From assembly GCA_022376515.1 (NCBI GenBank), contig WTXI01000006.1, positions 372,001 through 436,000 on the forward strand: 64,000 bases of DNA, written 5' to 3'. Both the position numbers and the translations under genes were made by a program. Origin of the DNA: Lactifluus volemus (lineage: Eukaryota > Basidiomycota > Agaricomycetes > Russulales > Russulaceae). The notes under the pieces were generated by a model that did not search any database, was not told where the DNA came from, and saw only the letters and a list, made by a program, of their open reading frames with translations. Positions 12,033-23,600 of the stretch are shown here, piece after piece; position 1 is the first letter of the stretch; each line of letters begins with the position of its first letter.

Positions 12033-13930
12033 TTAGTAATGCTCTGGTTCATTCAACCAGGCGATTAATTCCTTGAAAGGTTCTGTTCCGGGAATAAACG
12101 CCAACCCATGTTGGCCTTGAGGGTTATAATAAAGGCCCTTACGGACACCATGCGACATCAAGTATTTTTTGATGCGCTGTAACCATCCCATCATCAGCCC
12201 TTCAACGAGGCAGTGAAGTGTAGCGAGGACTAACCGGTGCACAGAAAACCACGTCGTTATGCGCTAGGATGAACTTGTTCCGCATCGGGTCACACGCGTG
12301 AGGGATCTCATCGAAGAACAAGGTGTTCGATATCCAATCAAATTGTCGTTGAAGCTGATTGGAAGTGCCCAGCTCCGTGCTGAAGAAATAGTTCATCTTG
12401 AGTTGTATTCCCTATGAAATGGACGATGGGTATGTCATATGGACACGGTGAACGATTTAAGGGGACTGTGCTCACTGTCGTGGCGCGGTTGTAAAGAAAC
12501 TTGAGACAGAGATCTTGATCGGGGATGCACGTGAGTGTACAGCAAGTGGGCTCCATTGATCGAACATACCGCCCTCCCAACCACAGAACGTAACGGGATC
12601 AATAAACAATGATCGGGCGACAAGGTCCGGTGCGTCTTTGAGAAGCCAAGCATGGACATATGAACCATTGGAGTGGCTTGCCAATGTGATGCCCCTCAGT
12701 TTTGGGCGGTCGGCAACCCCTTTCTGGGCTTCAGCTAAACTCGGCGCCCAGCCGAAATCGATAAACAGCTGGCGCATGATAGCCACAGTCTCCTTTCGGG
12801 TTTTGGGGACAAGGAAGCGGGGGTGGAAAATTTGTTGACTGATGTGCGGCTGCAAGAGAATAAACAGCGGGCGATCGGGCAACCAGGTGAGGAGGCTGTA
12901 GATGCCTGTGCTGTACAAGATCAAACCAAGGCTGAGGCCGTGAAGGAATACAATTGGCGTCGGGCCATTGGATGCGTCCCACGTTGGTGGGACACGTACC
13001 AGATAGTCAAGACCATGACGGGTGCCGTGAGCCATACCCCAGAAATGAATGAGTGACTGTTTGATGACGAAGTCGCAAAGAGTGATGAAAAGGTAATAGA
13101 TCAGTGGGCGCCACCGAATGTTAACAGGATCAAGAGTGACGAGCTTTGGATATGCGTCAGGATTAGACCCTTCGGGGATCGTCGTGCCTGTGCGCTTCTC
13201 AACCAAATCGAGGCATTCTAGCAAGGCTTTGAGGCGCACAGGAGGGATTTTGTCCCAGTCGGGGATGTGATCATTGAAGATGGACCAGTAGAGCCAGGTA
13301 CACATCTCCTTCTTACGAATTTGGGACCACGGAACGCCCCCGAACCTGCCGAATGTGAGCTTAGTAACCGTATGGGCGCAGTTTGAAGTGGATCCCTAGA
13401 ACACACCAATTCCGAAATTGATTTTGAAAGTCGATGGCGCGCGGGTCAGTGGGACTGAGCCTCTTGATGGACTCGGCAGGACTTGCTGGGCGAGATACAT
13501 CAAGGGTTTCTTCGTCGTAACTGCCTTGGGACAGGTCGGCGAGACCAGTCTGAACAATACGCTTGAATGCGAGCGCAAGCTCCCCGGGATCCCCTGGAGG
13601 AATTGGGCAAGGGCCATCGACAAACTTGTAGAGATAATAGTGATATATAGAAAACAGGACCTAGAGGAAGGGACTAGTCAGGGGTAGAGAAAGGCAAAAT
13701 TAGAGTAGCTGAAGGACCTCAGCAAGAGCATAAGTAAAGAGTGCCTTTCTTTGCCGTGAGAGAGCCCAAAGACCTCCACCCCCGAGTTCGTAAAGGACAA
13801 ATGACCAAGAGAAGATGGGGATTGACCAGACCGGGAGGATGCAGAAGATGAGAACGAGATAGAAGGAAAGGCTACGAGCGGGGGTCTGATGAGGAATTTC
13901 TGAGATGGGGAGAGACATTGATGATGACAT
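12033..13930 (-). CDS. Alpha/beta hydrolase-fold protein with N-terminal membrane anchor
   Basis: This is a putative serine hydrolase of the alpha/beta fold, probably membrane-bound, of unknown substrate. Exon 1 encodes a hydrophobic segment (SLSFYLVLIFCILPVWSIP) followed by a second hydrophobic stretch (IPIFSWSFVLYELGG). The main exon (about 12490-13305) carries PIVFLHGLSLGL, which fits the oxyanion-side HG motif, and a nucleophile elbow ITLASHSNGSYVHAW, where SHSNG replaces the usual GxSxG. A C-terminal exon has KYLMSHGVRKGLYYNPQGQHG and FKELIAWLNEPEHY; the histidine of QHG is a candidate catalytic His. The order matches a fungal family usually annotated only as alpha/beta hydrolase. Its start lies 166 bp from the divergent IDH1 gene. 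Confidence 0.85.
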
Positions 13931-14096
13931 CGGAGGACAAGAGCCATCTTAATTAGTCGGATTGGGGGTATTGTGTATGGGCGGTACAGTAAACAAGTAT
14001 ATGCACTATCCCACGTCAAGTGCCACAACGTCACGTGTTAAATGACTTATCCCGTGATTTCTTATTTTTTCTTCCTGCAACAGTGCAACTTCAAAA

Positions 14097-15666
14097 ATGC
14101 TCCGTAACGCTGTCAACACAGCGGCGCGTCTCCCTTCTAGTTCTTTCGTTTGTCTTCTTTCTCACTAAATAAAAGCTTTGAATTCTTACTCTCAAGACCA
14201 GCGCGCGGCGTCTACACTATCCGCCGGCTTTCCGAAAGTTGCGAAAAGGGTGTGTACGCCTCGTGCTTTGTGTCTATCTCTTCTCACTCGCTTTCAGCTA
14301 CCGACAAAGTATGGCGGGGTGTACACCGTAAGCTTTGCTTCTCTTCTTGCCCCCATATCTATTATCGATACTTTTCCTCGTTTCAGGTGACCCTCATTCC
14401 TGGTGATGGTATCGGTCAAGAGATTACAGAATCAGTCAAGGAAATTTTTGAGTCTGTCAATGCTCCCATAGAGTGGGAACAGTATGACGTATCCGGCATG
14501 TCCTCTTCCGGTGAAGCTCTCTTCAAGCAGGCTATGGAGAGCTTGAAGCGCAATAAAGTTGGCCTAAAGGGTCTGTTATCTATCCATTCATTCCTTCGTT
14601 TCACTGTATAACGGTTCGTTCTAAAGGCATCCTCTTCACTCCAATTTCCAAGTCCGGCCACATATCATGGAATGTCGCAATGCGTCAACAGCTCGACATT
14701 TACGCCTCTGTAGTCTTGTGCAAATCCCTCCCAGGTGTCCCCACTCGTCATTCCGACGTCGACTTTGCCATAATTCGCGAGAACACCGAGGGCGAGTACT
14801 CTGGTCTTGAGCATCAGAGTTATCCCGGCGTCGTCGAATCCTTGAAGGTATCCACTCGTCCCAAAGCGGAGCGCATCTCCCGCTTTGCCTTCGATTTCGC
14901 TCTCAGGAACGGTCGCAAGGTACGCAACTACCAGCTCGGTCACTCTCGACTTTCCCTGATTGCGATATCATACAGAAAGTGACTTGCGTACACAAGGCAA
15001 ACATCATGAAACTTGGAGATGGTCTCTTTCTTAATACCTTCCGCCGTGTAGCCGAGGACTACAAGTCGTCTGGAATCGAATTCAACGATATGATTGTGGA
15101 TAATACCTCCATGCAACTCGTTTCCAGGCCAACACAGTTTGATGTCATGGTCATGCCCAACTTGTACGGTGCGATTGTGTCCAACATCGGCGCTGCCCTC
15201 GTCGGTGGTCCTGGCATAGTGCCGGGCTGCAACGTTGGCCGTGTAGGTCCACTTTTAAGTTTGTTCTTGCTTCTTTGCTAACCTCTTTGGTGGAAAGGAT
15301 TATGCACTTTTTGAGCCGGGATGTCGTCACGTAGCGAAAGATATCATGGGTCAGGATCGGGCAAACCCGGCTGCGATGATCCTTTCGGCGACCATGATGC
15401 TCCGACAGCTCGGGTCCGTATTCGCTCCCCGTATTCGCTCCCCGTAGCGTCCTTAGTCTAATGACACGATTATAGCCTAGATCACATTGCAAATAATATT
15501 GCATCTGCAACATTCCAAGTTCTCAACGCTGGTAGAATCAAGACTGCTGACATGGGAGGTACGTCATACATACCCTGCTTCATGGCATTTATCCATTCTC
15601 TCACTGTGCGCAGGGTCCTCGACCACTTCTGAATTTACGGCGGCGGTAATCAAAAACCTCGAATGA
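14097..15666 (+). CDS. IDH1: NAD-isocitrate dehydrogenase subunit 1, mitochondrial
   Basis: This is the subunit 1 type (regulatory in yeast) of NAD-dependent isocitrate dehydrogenase of the citric acid cycle. A short targeting exon ([17 protein letters not shown]) is followed by exons giving [129 protein letters not shown] and [13 protein letters not shown]. The stop is TGA at 15664-15666. Subunit 1 rather than 2 is inferred from the KRNKVGLKG and VVESLKV segments, which match the yeast IDH1 pattern. One intron contains a perfect 13-bp tandem duplication (15418-15443). The gene converges with the next one, with about 107 bp between stops. Confidence 0.95.
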
Positions 15667-15773
15667 GTGTGAGCCATATGACATCATAGAGCCTGGACTC
15701 GGGATAGGATCATCAGTGTCTCGTTTCGATATGTAGACATTCATACCATGCGCTGCTCACTGTCGGGGCAACG

Positions 15774-17077
15774 TTACGGAAGGGAACTGAGTTCTTCTAC
15801 AGTAAACTCATCGAATAAAACGTCAAGCGGATCATCCGATTCTAATTTGGGCTTCTTGCATGCTGTGTCACCTTCTGGCACTGATATCACATTTTCAGTC
15901 GCGGTAGCCTCGCTACTCCTGCTGCCGAGCTGGGACTCATTCTTCGATCCCTTCCTCCGCAGTCCAAGCAGGGTCTCGCACCGCAGCTCGCCGCGTTTGC
16001 CCCAACCATCCACATCGGGCCGAAAGTCCGCATAGAGTGCGAATCCCATACGATTCAGCTCCACGGGGTCGCTGTAACTCTCTGCTAGGAGACGCATAGC
16101 ACCCAACACTGCCGGTGCGGTCTGCCGCAATGCCCGTGTAATATAGCTGTAAGCAGCGCCTGGAGGAGCTCCACCACCACCAGGTGTATTATTGCCGCTA
16201 CTATCCTCGGTAGTGAATGCGCGCCACGATCCGGATGCGGTTCGATAGAGTGGGACGCGCCGGCCGAGGAGGTCGACGTATGGCTGTGCTTCATTGGCAT
16301 GCGCAGCTTTGAGATCAGCTTCACGCTTTTTGTCATAGATACCGAGTGAGACCCCTTTAGAGATCGCATTCATTTCTGTATACACCGATGCTGAGGACCG
16401 GAGGATCGCAAAGGGAAACAGGGGTTTCATCAAGGTTAAGGGTGAAAAATGGTGAAAGCGAGAGTGAATGTTGGACTTACCGATGCTCAGTGCTTCTTCA
16501 CGTGAAAAGCCCAGGCGCTCTGCGACGACGCAGGCCCACGCCATCATGATCGGAGCGCGGTTCACGACGGCAGACTTGAGCTTCAGTGCGTCCTCGTCAA
16601 GGATTTCATGAAAATCGAGGCTGCCCAGCGCAGCGCCTTCGTCCAGCGCTGGGCCTGGCAACAGCTCGTTTTCGACGCGTGACGAAGCGGCGTGGCGCTT
16701 GCGCTTCTTCAGTGATGATGGCGATAATAGCTGTGTCGGCGGTGTCACAGGTTGTGCCTGCCCTCATACGGGAGAACAAAGGATATATCACTAGTAGTTA
16801 CAGTAGTGGAAGGAGGATAGTTAATTACCGTAGAAGACTCTCCGCTCTTTGGGGGAGATGGTGATGCAGCAACATCTGAATTGCGTCGTCGTTTCTTGGA
16901 CTCTCGCTGTCTCGCGTCGTTAACGGCAATCGCACGATAACCGGCGGCGTTTAGAGCGGAGAGTACGAGCCGCCGATCGTCCTTGTCTGATATGCCAAGA
17001 GAACGGAGCTTCGAGTCTGTGAGCTCGCCGAGACGCGCGGGTGTGTTGAAGTCTTTATAACTAATGATGCACGCCAT
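15774..17077 (-). CDS. Conserved protein of unknown function with SAM/HhH-like N-terminus
   Basis: I recognise this only as a conserved fungal protein without a named role. The first exon (about 16828-17077) encodes a small helical domain (RLGELTDSKLRSLGISDKDD then RLVLSALNAAGY) that looks like a SAM or helix-hairpin-helix module. A basic segment (SKKRRR) and a second one (KKRKRH) could be nuclear localisation signals. The central domain has IMMAWACVVAERLGFSREEA, an intron, then MNAISKGVSLGIY, VDLLGRRVPLYRT and MRLLAESY; related wording occurs in uncharacterised bacterial proteins, so the domain may be old. The C-terminus is acidic (DDPLDVLFDEFTVEELSSLP). A nuclear role is an inference from the basic patches only. 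Confidence 0.85.
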
Positions 17078-18323
17078 TGATCAGTGAATTTTTATTGAAT
17101 TTTTATTTTTTTTGAGAGACAGATACTGCACATCTTGCTTGCGACGGTCATTGCGCGTGATATCTGGAGGTTCTTCGAAGTTAATACCTGAAGAAAGGTC
17201 TGGAGAGATAGCTTCTGGTTGTCTACCACTGGCAGCATGATTAGTACAGTTATTACCTTGCTTTGCAAGGTATCAATGCGGGCGTAATCACGCCCGTACA
17301 CGTAACGTTTCCCATGAGTTTTCACGTGATTTTCTGCCTTTGGTGGTCATCCGACACTCCTTTTTGGTTCGTCCCGCGCAGTACTGTTACGTTAACCTGC
17401 CTTTTGTGAGTGTTCCGAGTCAAAGAAAATCATGTGCAGTCGCCTTAAGAAGTATGTTTTGTGACCTCTTCTGGTTACACTCTCGCCCTAACGGGTATGT
17501 TTTGTGACAACCTTATATCACAATGTCTATACGCACACAGAGCTTGGGCGAGTGTGTCACTGCTCCGTCGCCCCGGACGAGCATTCAGACGTCGTGCCCG
17601 AATTGATTTGCTTTACCCTCTCCCCGTCAGAAAAAACCAACCATACTACATTCGACATAGCCAACTCTATTTCATTCAACATAAACGCATCCCATCAACG
17701 CCCCCGTCCTAAACATTCAATAACTGCACCTTTTAACCTGTTTTCGTTTTCTTCTTCACTCCACCCCAATGACACTGCCATCGCCTGTGCCCGATCCGCC
17801 TTCGTCTAATTGTTTTGCGGCTGCACATGCTGACCGCCAAGAGAGGTTGCTAATGTGCAGTACGGATACGCCGTGTCCAGAATCTGCACAGGAGTTGTCA
17901 TGGCTTGTGCCCGATATCCCGTCTGGACCTTCGTGGTAGCGTACGGGAGCTGGTTTCCGGTACGTAGTTTGCTTTTGTTTATCGTTTTGGTTTTGCTCGG
18001 CAATACTTCCGCGTTATTATCACTCTCGTCGGGGTCATCAATTCGAGACGCGAGACCTGGCTGCGCACTAGCACCGACGCGGGAAGACATTTGATTTGTG
18101 CGATGGAGTATGAGGTTGAAACGCGACCGTATGCGTTTTATATCCCCGCGTTCCTCCTTCCTCTGACTCATACAATGCACCCCTGTGCGCGCACCAGGTT
18201 AGGGGCTCCAGGTGGGTGTGCGTGTTGCCCCTTTTTTTTAGATGGTCATCGCATGTGCTTAAATACTGACTCACTCCCATGGATACCGGTTGACTCTTCC
18301 CGACTGTCACGACCCGTATGGAA
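17078..18323. other. Left part of accessory island, no supported gene
   Basis: I see no convincing gene in these 1.2 kb. Open frames at 17461-17712 and 17504-17809 overlap in different frames and match nothing I know. The stretch at 17535-17556 is identical over 22 bases to the reverse complement of 29527-29548, inside the Tra1-like fragment. This suggests a small rearranged piece. An A/T run near 17100 lies just upstream of the 17077 start. Confidence 0.5.
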
Positions 18324-18405
18324 AACGTTGTTGCTTCGTACACACAGAACTAGTACCAGCAAACAACGTTTGTGCTTCATACACAGAGAACTAGTACCAG
18401 CAAAC
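18324..18405. repeat. 41-bp tandem repeat, two copies
   Basis: Copy 1 is 18324-18364 and copy 2 is 18365-18405, directly adjacent. Both end with the same 17 bases (ACTAGTACCAGCAAAC preceded by A), and they differ at a few positions in the first half. The unit length is not a multiple of three, so expansion would disturb any reading frame here. Confidence 0.85.
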
Positions 18406-19035
18406 GGCACCGCTCCAGGAGCTGATGGTATTCCTCCACCGCAAATCAATCAAACGCGCGGTCGTTCTGACAGCGATCCGAACGATGCACCTGTATCTCT
18501 GCTGCAGCGTATCTCTGCCAAGCGCAACCAAGAAGTCGCCACGGCCAATGCGGAAAGTACCTACCCACCTCCATCGCGTCCACGAACAGGTTCTCTTCGA
18601 GTTGATACGTCACCGCTCGATCAACCGTCCACGGCGTACCCGTCGTTTACCGCGAAAGGAGATCTGTTCCTTGGACATCACTGTTTGACATGCACGCGTT
18701 CGGAAAGCTCGCTCACTCGCCTCGCACCTCAAAACATGGCTCGCCGCCAATGGTGTCTATTCGGTCCTCCACGCCAACGTCCCCACCTGACACCTAGCCA
18801 CCGCCATCCGATCCGCGATCGCTCCCCCTTCGATGTTCACCCCTCTTTGCTGCTTGCCTGGGCCTTCCCGGAATGGCAGTTGGGGGAACAGTTCCTTGCT
18901 AATGACATCATCGGTCGCGCACTTTGCTGTCCCCAACTGCCTAATTTGGCGTTCGGATTCAACTTGTTTGGTTGTTTGGCTTGCCCCTGACGACAGCCCC
19001 TTAACGAGCTCGCCTTCGTAGGCAACAACTTTACT
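18406..19035. other. Open stretch of uncertain coding value
   Basis: A long plus-strand frame runs to 18990 through Pro/Ser/Arg-rich sequence, including LLQRIS and FGFNLFGCLACP. It could be a captured piece of a host gene or of a retroelement gag region, since similar low-complexity wording is common there. I cannot assign a family. No intron set or start codon makes a complete gene. Confidence 0.3.
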
Positions 19036-19095
19036 ATGGATTCGGGGAAATGCGAGTTGCGCATACAGGGTATGACCTGCGGTTCTTGCGTACAG
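19036..19095 (+). pseudogene. Orphan heavy-metal-associated (HMA) domain exon
   Basis: The 60 bases encode a 20-residue peptide starting MDSGKCELRIQ and containing the copper-binding signature GMTCGSC. They end exactly at a GT donor (GTGAGC at 19096). This is the usual first-exon arrangement of a Ccc2/ATP7-type copper ATPase, which loads copper into the secretory pathway. No continuation of the HMA domain or any ATPase segment follows, so this appears to be a detached exon. Capture or rearrangement linked to the nearby Helitron is an inference. Confidence 0.6.
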
Positions 19096-19285
19096 GTGAG
19101 CACTCCCACACCCTGTGCCTCCTGCTTCATGAACTTATGAACCCTTCGCTCGCGCCGTCCTTCCCTGCCGCCTTCTCTGTGAGACCCTCCCACCGTCTGC
19201 ACTACCTTTGTGGATATCAACCATTTTCTGGAAGACGCGGAATGCCGCCGGGATATCTTTTCTCGGCGTCTCAAACGCGCTCGCC

Positions 19286-20347
19286 ATGCCTTTCCTTCCC
19301 AGTACACTCGTAGCCACTTTTGCGTCGGCATTCGGGGTGTTACCGTCCCAACACCTTCCGCTTTTCCCCGGAGATATCGATTTCGGTTCTCTCACTCGTC
19401 TAGACGCTTCATTGACCCTGCTTGATGACTCGGATGCTATCATGGCCTACGACTTTGGCTATGGCCAATTTTTTCCTCCAGCAAAGACGCCGTACAAGAC
19501 CATCACCAGCAACCCGATGTTCATGTCCTTCGCGGACCCGAGCACAACGGAGACCGCGCTCGCGTCCAAGAGCTCTGCTCAGTCACCAAATCAGAACGCT
19601 GGCAACCCTTATGATGTGACATTCGGGCAGTGGACAGGACAGACATCTACCGGTTCTCTGGACGAGCTCTTTGGCGGATATATGTTCGGTACCCAGGCTC
19701 TAATAAATTTCAATGCCTTGATGAAAAACTCAGTGACATCACCCGTCACGTCGGCAATGAGTCCCGTGGCCCACCAGTCCGTTCCTAGCTCTTCCAATGG
19801 CCCGAGTTCAAGTGCAAGTCCTTCATTTGAACCTTCCGATGCGTCATCACCCCCAGCTGCCCCGGGCTCTCACGGAGATGGTTGCCCGAAAACAAGGGCA
19901 CAGATGGAGAAGCACATTCAAGCAGCTGGCAGCTCGATGTTCGCCCAGTTTCTTAGGCAAGCCGCCCTCTCCACCCGCAAGCTCAAACGTCGAAGGCTCG
20001 ATGCTACAACCGCTTCTTCCATCGCCTCATTTTCCAGACCTTCATCGCCATGTTATGCTTCCTCGTCTTCCATTTCTCTTGATTACGGTCAAGAAGATTC
20101 GTCCCCATCAGCTCCGACCTCACCTGAACAACCGACTGCTCCGATGACGACGACGACTCCACCGTTAATAGCACGTAGATCTCCACCTCGCAGTATTATT
20201 CAGCCTCCTAGTTTTGGCGGACCTGCTCCTCAAACCCCTCTAGACGATGATGCCTCCATGCGGGAAGAGGGTGAGATCTGCGAGAATGAGGATCCGCCGT
20301 TTCGACAACCGGAGAGGTTGATTCCCGCACCACCACCCACAGTATGA
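19286..20347 (+). pseudogene. Yap1-like (AP-1) C-terminal fragment without bZIP
   Basis: A single open frame of about 350 residues is rich in Ser, Pro and Thr. Two segments, SLDELFGGYMFG and CPKTRAQMEKHIQAAGSSMF, resemble the region after the bZIP and the C-terminal regulatory segment of basidiomycete Yap1/AP-1 oxidative-stress transcription factors. No basic region or leucine zipper is found upstream, and the sequence before 19440 in this frame does not look like that family. A basic run (RKLKRRR) and an acidic tail (EEGEICENEDPP) follow. I read it as a fragment of such a gene, or a fusion of that fragment with new sequence, rather than a working regulator. The family match is from memory of the motif and is moderate at best. 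Confidence 0.4.
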
Positions 20348-20611
20348 AACCTGAATCCAATCGTCGGCTCGTTTTCTCCGGTACACCCCTATCTTTGCCC
20401 GGTGGAGCATCAGTGGACTGAGTAAAAAAAAAAGGTGTTTTTTAATGGTCATTGCATGTGGTAAACTAAAGAATATCTCCTATGTATACCTCCCCGCTTG
20501 TCCGCAACAGTCTCGCTTCTTACTTCCCTGTTTTGCAATCTTCCTGTTTCACCTGTTATGCGTTCGACTTAGCTCTGGAAAACTGCTCAATACGTGAATC
20601 TGTTAAGCACA

Positions 20612-23600
20612 CTATAACGAACGTGGCACACGATGAGAGCGAGTGCACCACTTACTCCGACTTTGGGCCCATGCTGTTTCCCCTAGCTGGTCGAGTCTTT
20701 CCAAGCGTTCGTCCTCTAGTGCGAGCTCTGCATCGAAGCTATTCCGAATCACGGTCTCGTCAAACTCACGTAGCAAACGAATCGTGTCTCGGCCGGCACT
20801 GCGAGACAGGGCGACATATACGCTGAAGTGTGTCAGTTTACCACTGGGTGGTTTGGCCAAATCGACAAGTGCGCGAGATATCGTCTGACCCTGTGATCGG
20901 TAATCGGTGAAAGCATATGCAGGGGTGATGGGAAATTGGTGACGTATTACTGGTCTAGCTTTTGTCTTCTTTCCGCCGATGTCCATCCTTACGTCTGTGC
21001 GGGTCACCATAGGTTCTATTGGGACAACTTTCTCTTCCAGTCCCGCTAGTGTGCTTGCGCGTGTGCTATGAAATTTTACCATGATGCACAACGGCATCTT
21101 CACTAGATGGACAATTGGCTCATTGCCCAATGGTGGTTCCTCTTGTCCAGAATTATTTCTGTGATGTGTCCACGTGCACCGTTTGTGATGTCGAGGTCGA
21201 CAGCTATATTGTTAGTTACAATGACCTCCATCCCGATTGCCAATTCCACCTCGTCTGGTAGGACTGTCTTCTTTCTCTTTGCATTCTTCTGCATGTGATC
21301 CACATAACTGATGCGTTCTTTGATGGTTAACGGTTTGTTCTCAATGGTGTCTGTAGCATGGCAAACAAAAAGCTGCTGGTTCGTGTCACGACACCAGTTG
21401 CGCGCCATACACTTGTTCCATGCTATTCGAACGCCATGCCGAGGTGTCACCAGTGACGCATACCGCCATTGTGCAATATCGTTTTGGTCTTGATCAGATG
21501 TTGGACGACCAATGATCAGCTTCCGCAACATTTGAACGTCTGCTTCTTCTACCTTGCCTTTCCTCAGGTTTGTCAACATTGTGTGCCAGATCGGATCCGT
21601 GATACGCTTCTGTTCTTTAAGAATGACCACTGTCTGAAACTCCTGGTACACCATGTGTCCGGACTTGCACAAATCGCTGTCTCTGGTAGTGTTGATGGGG
21701 CGGAATAGATGTGATCCCGTCACAGGGGGAAACTGGTGTAAATCACCACACAGAACGACGCTGATTCCTCCAAACGTCATATTCCGTCTATCATCTGAAC
21801 CCTCTTTACCAATAGAAATGTTTGTTGACAACCTTTGGAGAAAACTCTTCGATATCATTGAGAACTCGTCAATGATGAGATATGCTTTGGTTTGCCAGAA
21901 ACGCTGTAATTTGGCTTTTCCTGATTGACTTGGTTGGCCGTTGTTTGTGTTGTGCCCGTTCAAGCCAGCGATAGTGTGCGTGGTTTTTCCCCCAATCAGA
22001 GAAGCTGCAACTCCGGTGTATGCAGCTTTTACCAGCAAGTGGCTAGCTCCTAGACAAATATTTGTAGCTTGTGAGACCATTGCGATCGTTCACAGTGGCC
22101 CGCGTCACCTACCTGCTTCTGCGAAGGCTGCTGTCACTGTTTGAATCACCTTCGATTTTCCTGTTCCGCCTTCGCCATACAGAATCATGCGTAACGGTTC
22201 CTGTGGGGTTCCGGCCAAACGGTTGCGCAGGTGTGATATTATTGTTTCAAACGCGCGATGTTGACGATCGTTTAGAAGGGTTACGTCGATTGACGATAGT
22301 TCATGTTCTTCCTGAATGACTGTCACTCCCGCCGTCGCCTGAATGTCACTTGCTAGGGCAGCGTCCGAATCGCCACACACCATTGGTTGGACCGTGTCTA
22401 CAATTGCTGTCGTGCCCGTTGGTTCGCCTCCTAAGGCAGCTTGGATCTCACGTTCATTCTGATCCTCAATATCCTTCTTCATCTGTGCCTTCCACGCTTT
22501 CAAGTGGTCGTCGTCATTTAAGTTTGCATTTCGATAACCGGTGGTATTGCGAACTGCCCATGATGCGCTCGCAGATGTTGAAGGAAAGAGCCCCACTTTC
22601 TGTGCAGTTTCGACAGCCAGTTCGCCGTGTCTCCGCTCAGCAAAAGACGTTTGAGTTACCAGCAGTTCGGTTGCAGCGGGTTCCGTCAGCGGCGATTCCT
22701 CTTCGTCTTCCTGTCCTCCTCCAATCCTTTGCTCATCGTCCATAGACATAAGGTCACGGTCTTCCGACATGGCACGTGTTTCATGATTGGTTCCATTTTC
22801 TGTGGCTCTTTGCTTCGCACTGGATTCACACTCGTGAAAGTATTGCAGACCACCAATGATGCGCGGTATCTCTGCAGGCGCCAAGAGAAGAAACCTTTCG
22901 TACGCTGACCGCCACGTTTCATCATCCCTCTTGAGGTCAATTGCCAAGTTTCGCCAGGGCTTCAGAAGAGTCAATATGCATGCACAGTAGAAGTCCTCAA
23001 TACCGCCATCATCCTGTCTTGGAAAATAGCGTCCGATAAAATTTGGGAGGTTTCTATGTCCCTCTGAGCGTATCACCCGTTGATGAGTTTCTGCCTTCGG
23101 GTGCTCTTGGAGATACCGCACGCGTGCATTTCTGGATCTACCTGATCGTTGTGAGACATCATCTTCAGTGACATTTGCTTCAGGAGATCCACGCTGTCCT
23201 AGATTTATAGTCTCTTCATAGCTGTCAACGAAAAACTTTAGCACGTTGAATTCTCCCATGTGTTCTCCGCGCTGGACATAGTCCACAATTTGACTTGTAG
23301 CGTAGACTCGTGCTACTCCACCCTGACGTGAGATTTCAACGTCAACGTGTTGAGTTGCCTAGTCATGTTTCAAGGCATCAATGCCATAGTAGTGGCTTTG
23401 AGACCTAACACTCACCTGTGTCACTTCCACATCATTTTGGTTTATTGCTGTCGTTGACACCGACGCTTCAAATCCAGCTCCTCCCGTGTCCTTAGTGACT
23501 TTGTAGCATTCTACACTGTGTTCACAGATGATCAGCTTGCATAGAGTCCTCGCTGAGAAGAAACTACGACTTACGAGGCCTGGCTGGCGAGGGAAGGGAA

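Noticed and set aside
17092..17325. Minus-strand 77-residue frame
   Set aside because: Short, AT-rich at one end, no family resemblance, and it sits where the promoter of the 17077 gene must be.
20409..20422. TCAGT-GG-ACTGA as the Helitron 3' end (CTGA followed by T on the minus strand)
   Set aside because: The stem is only five bases and overlaps the supposed terminus itself; no separate hairpin precedes it as is usual, and it lies 200 bp beyond the stop with no other support.
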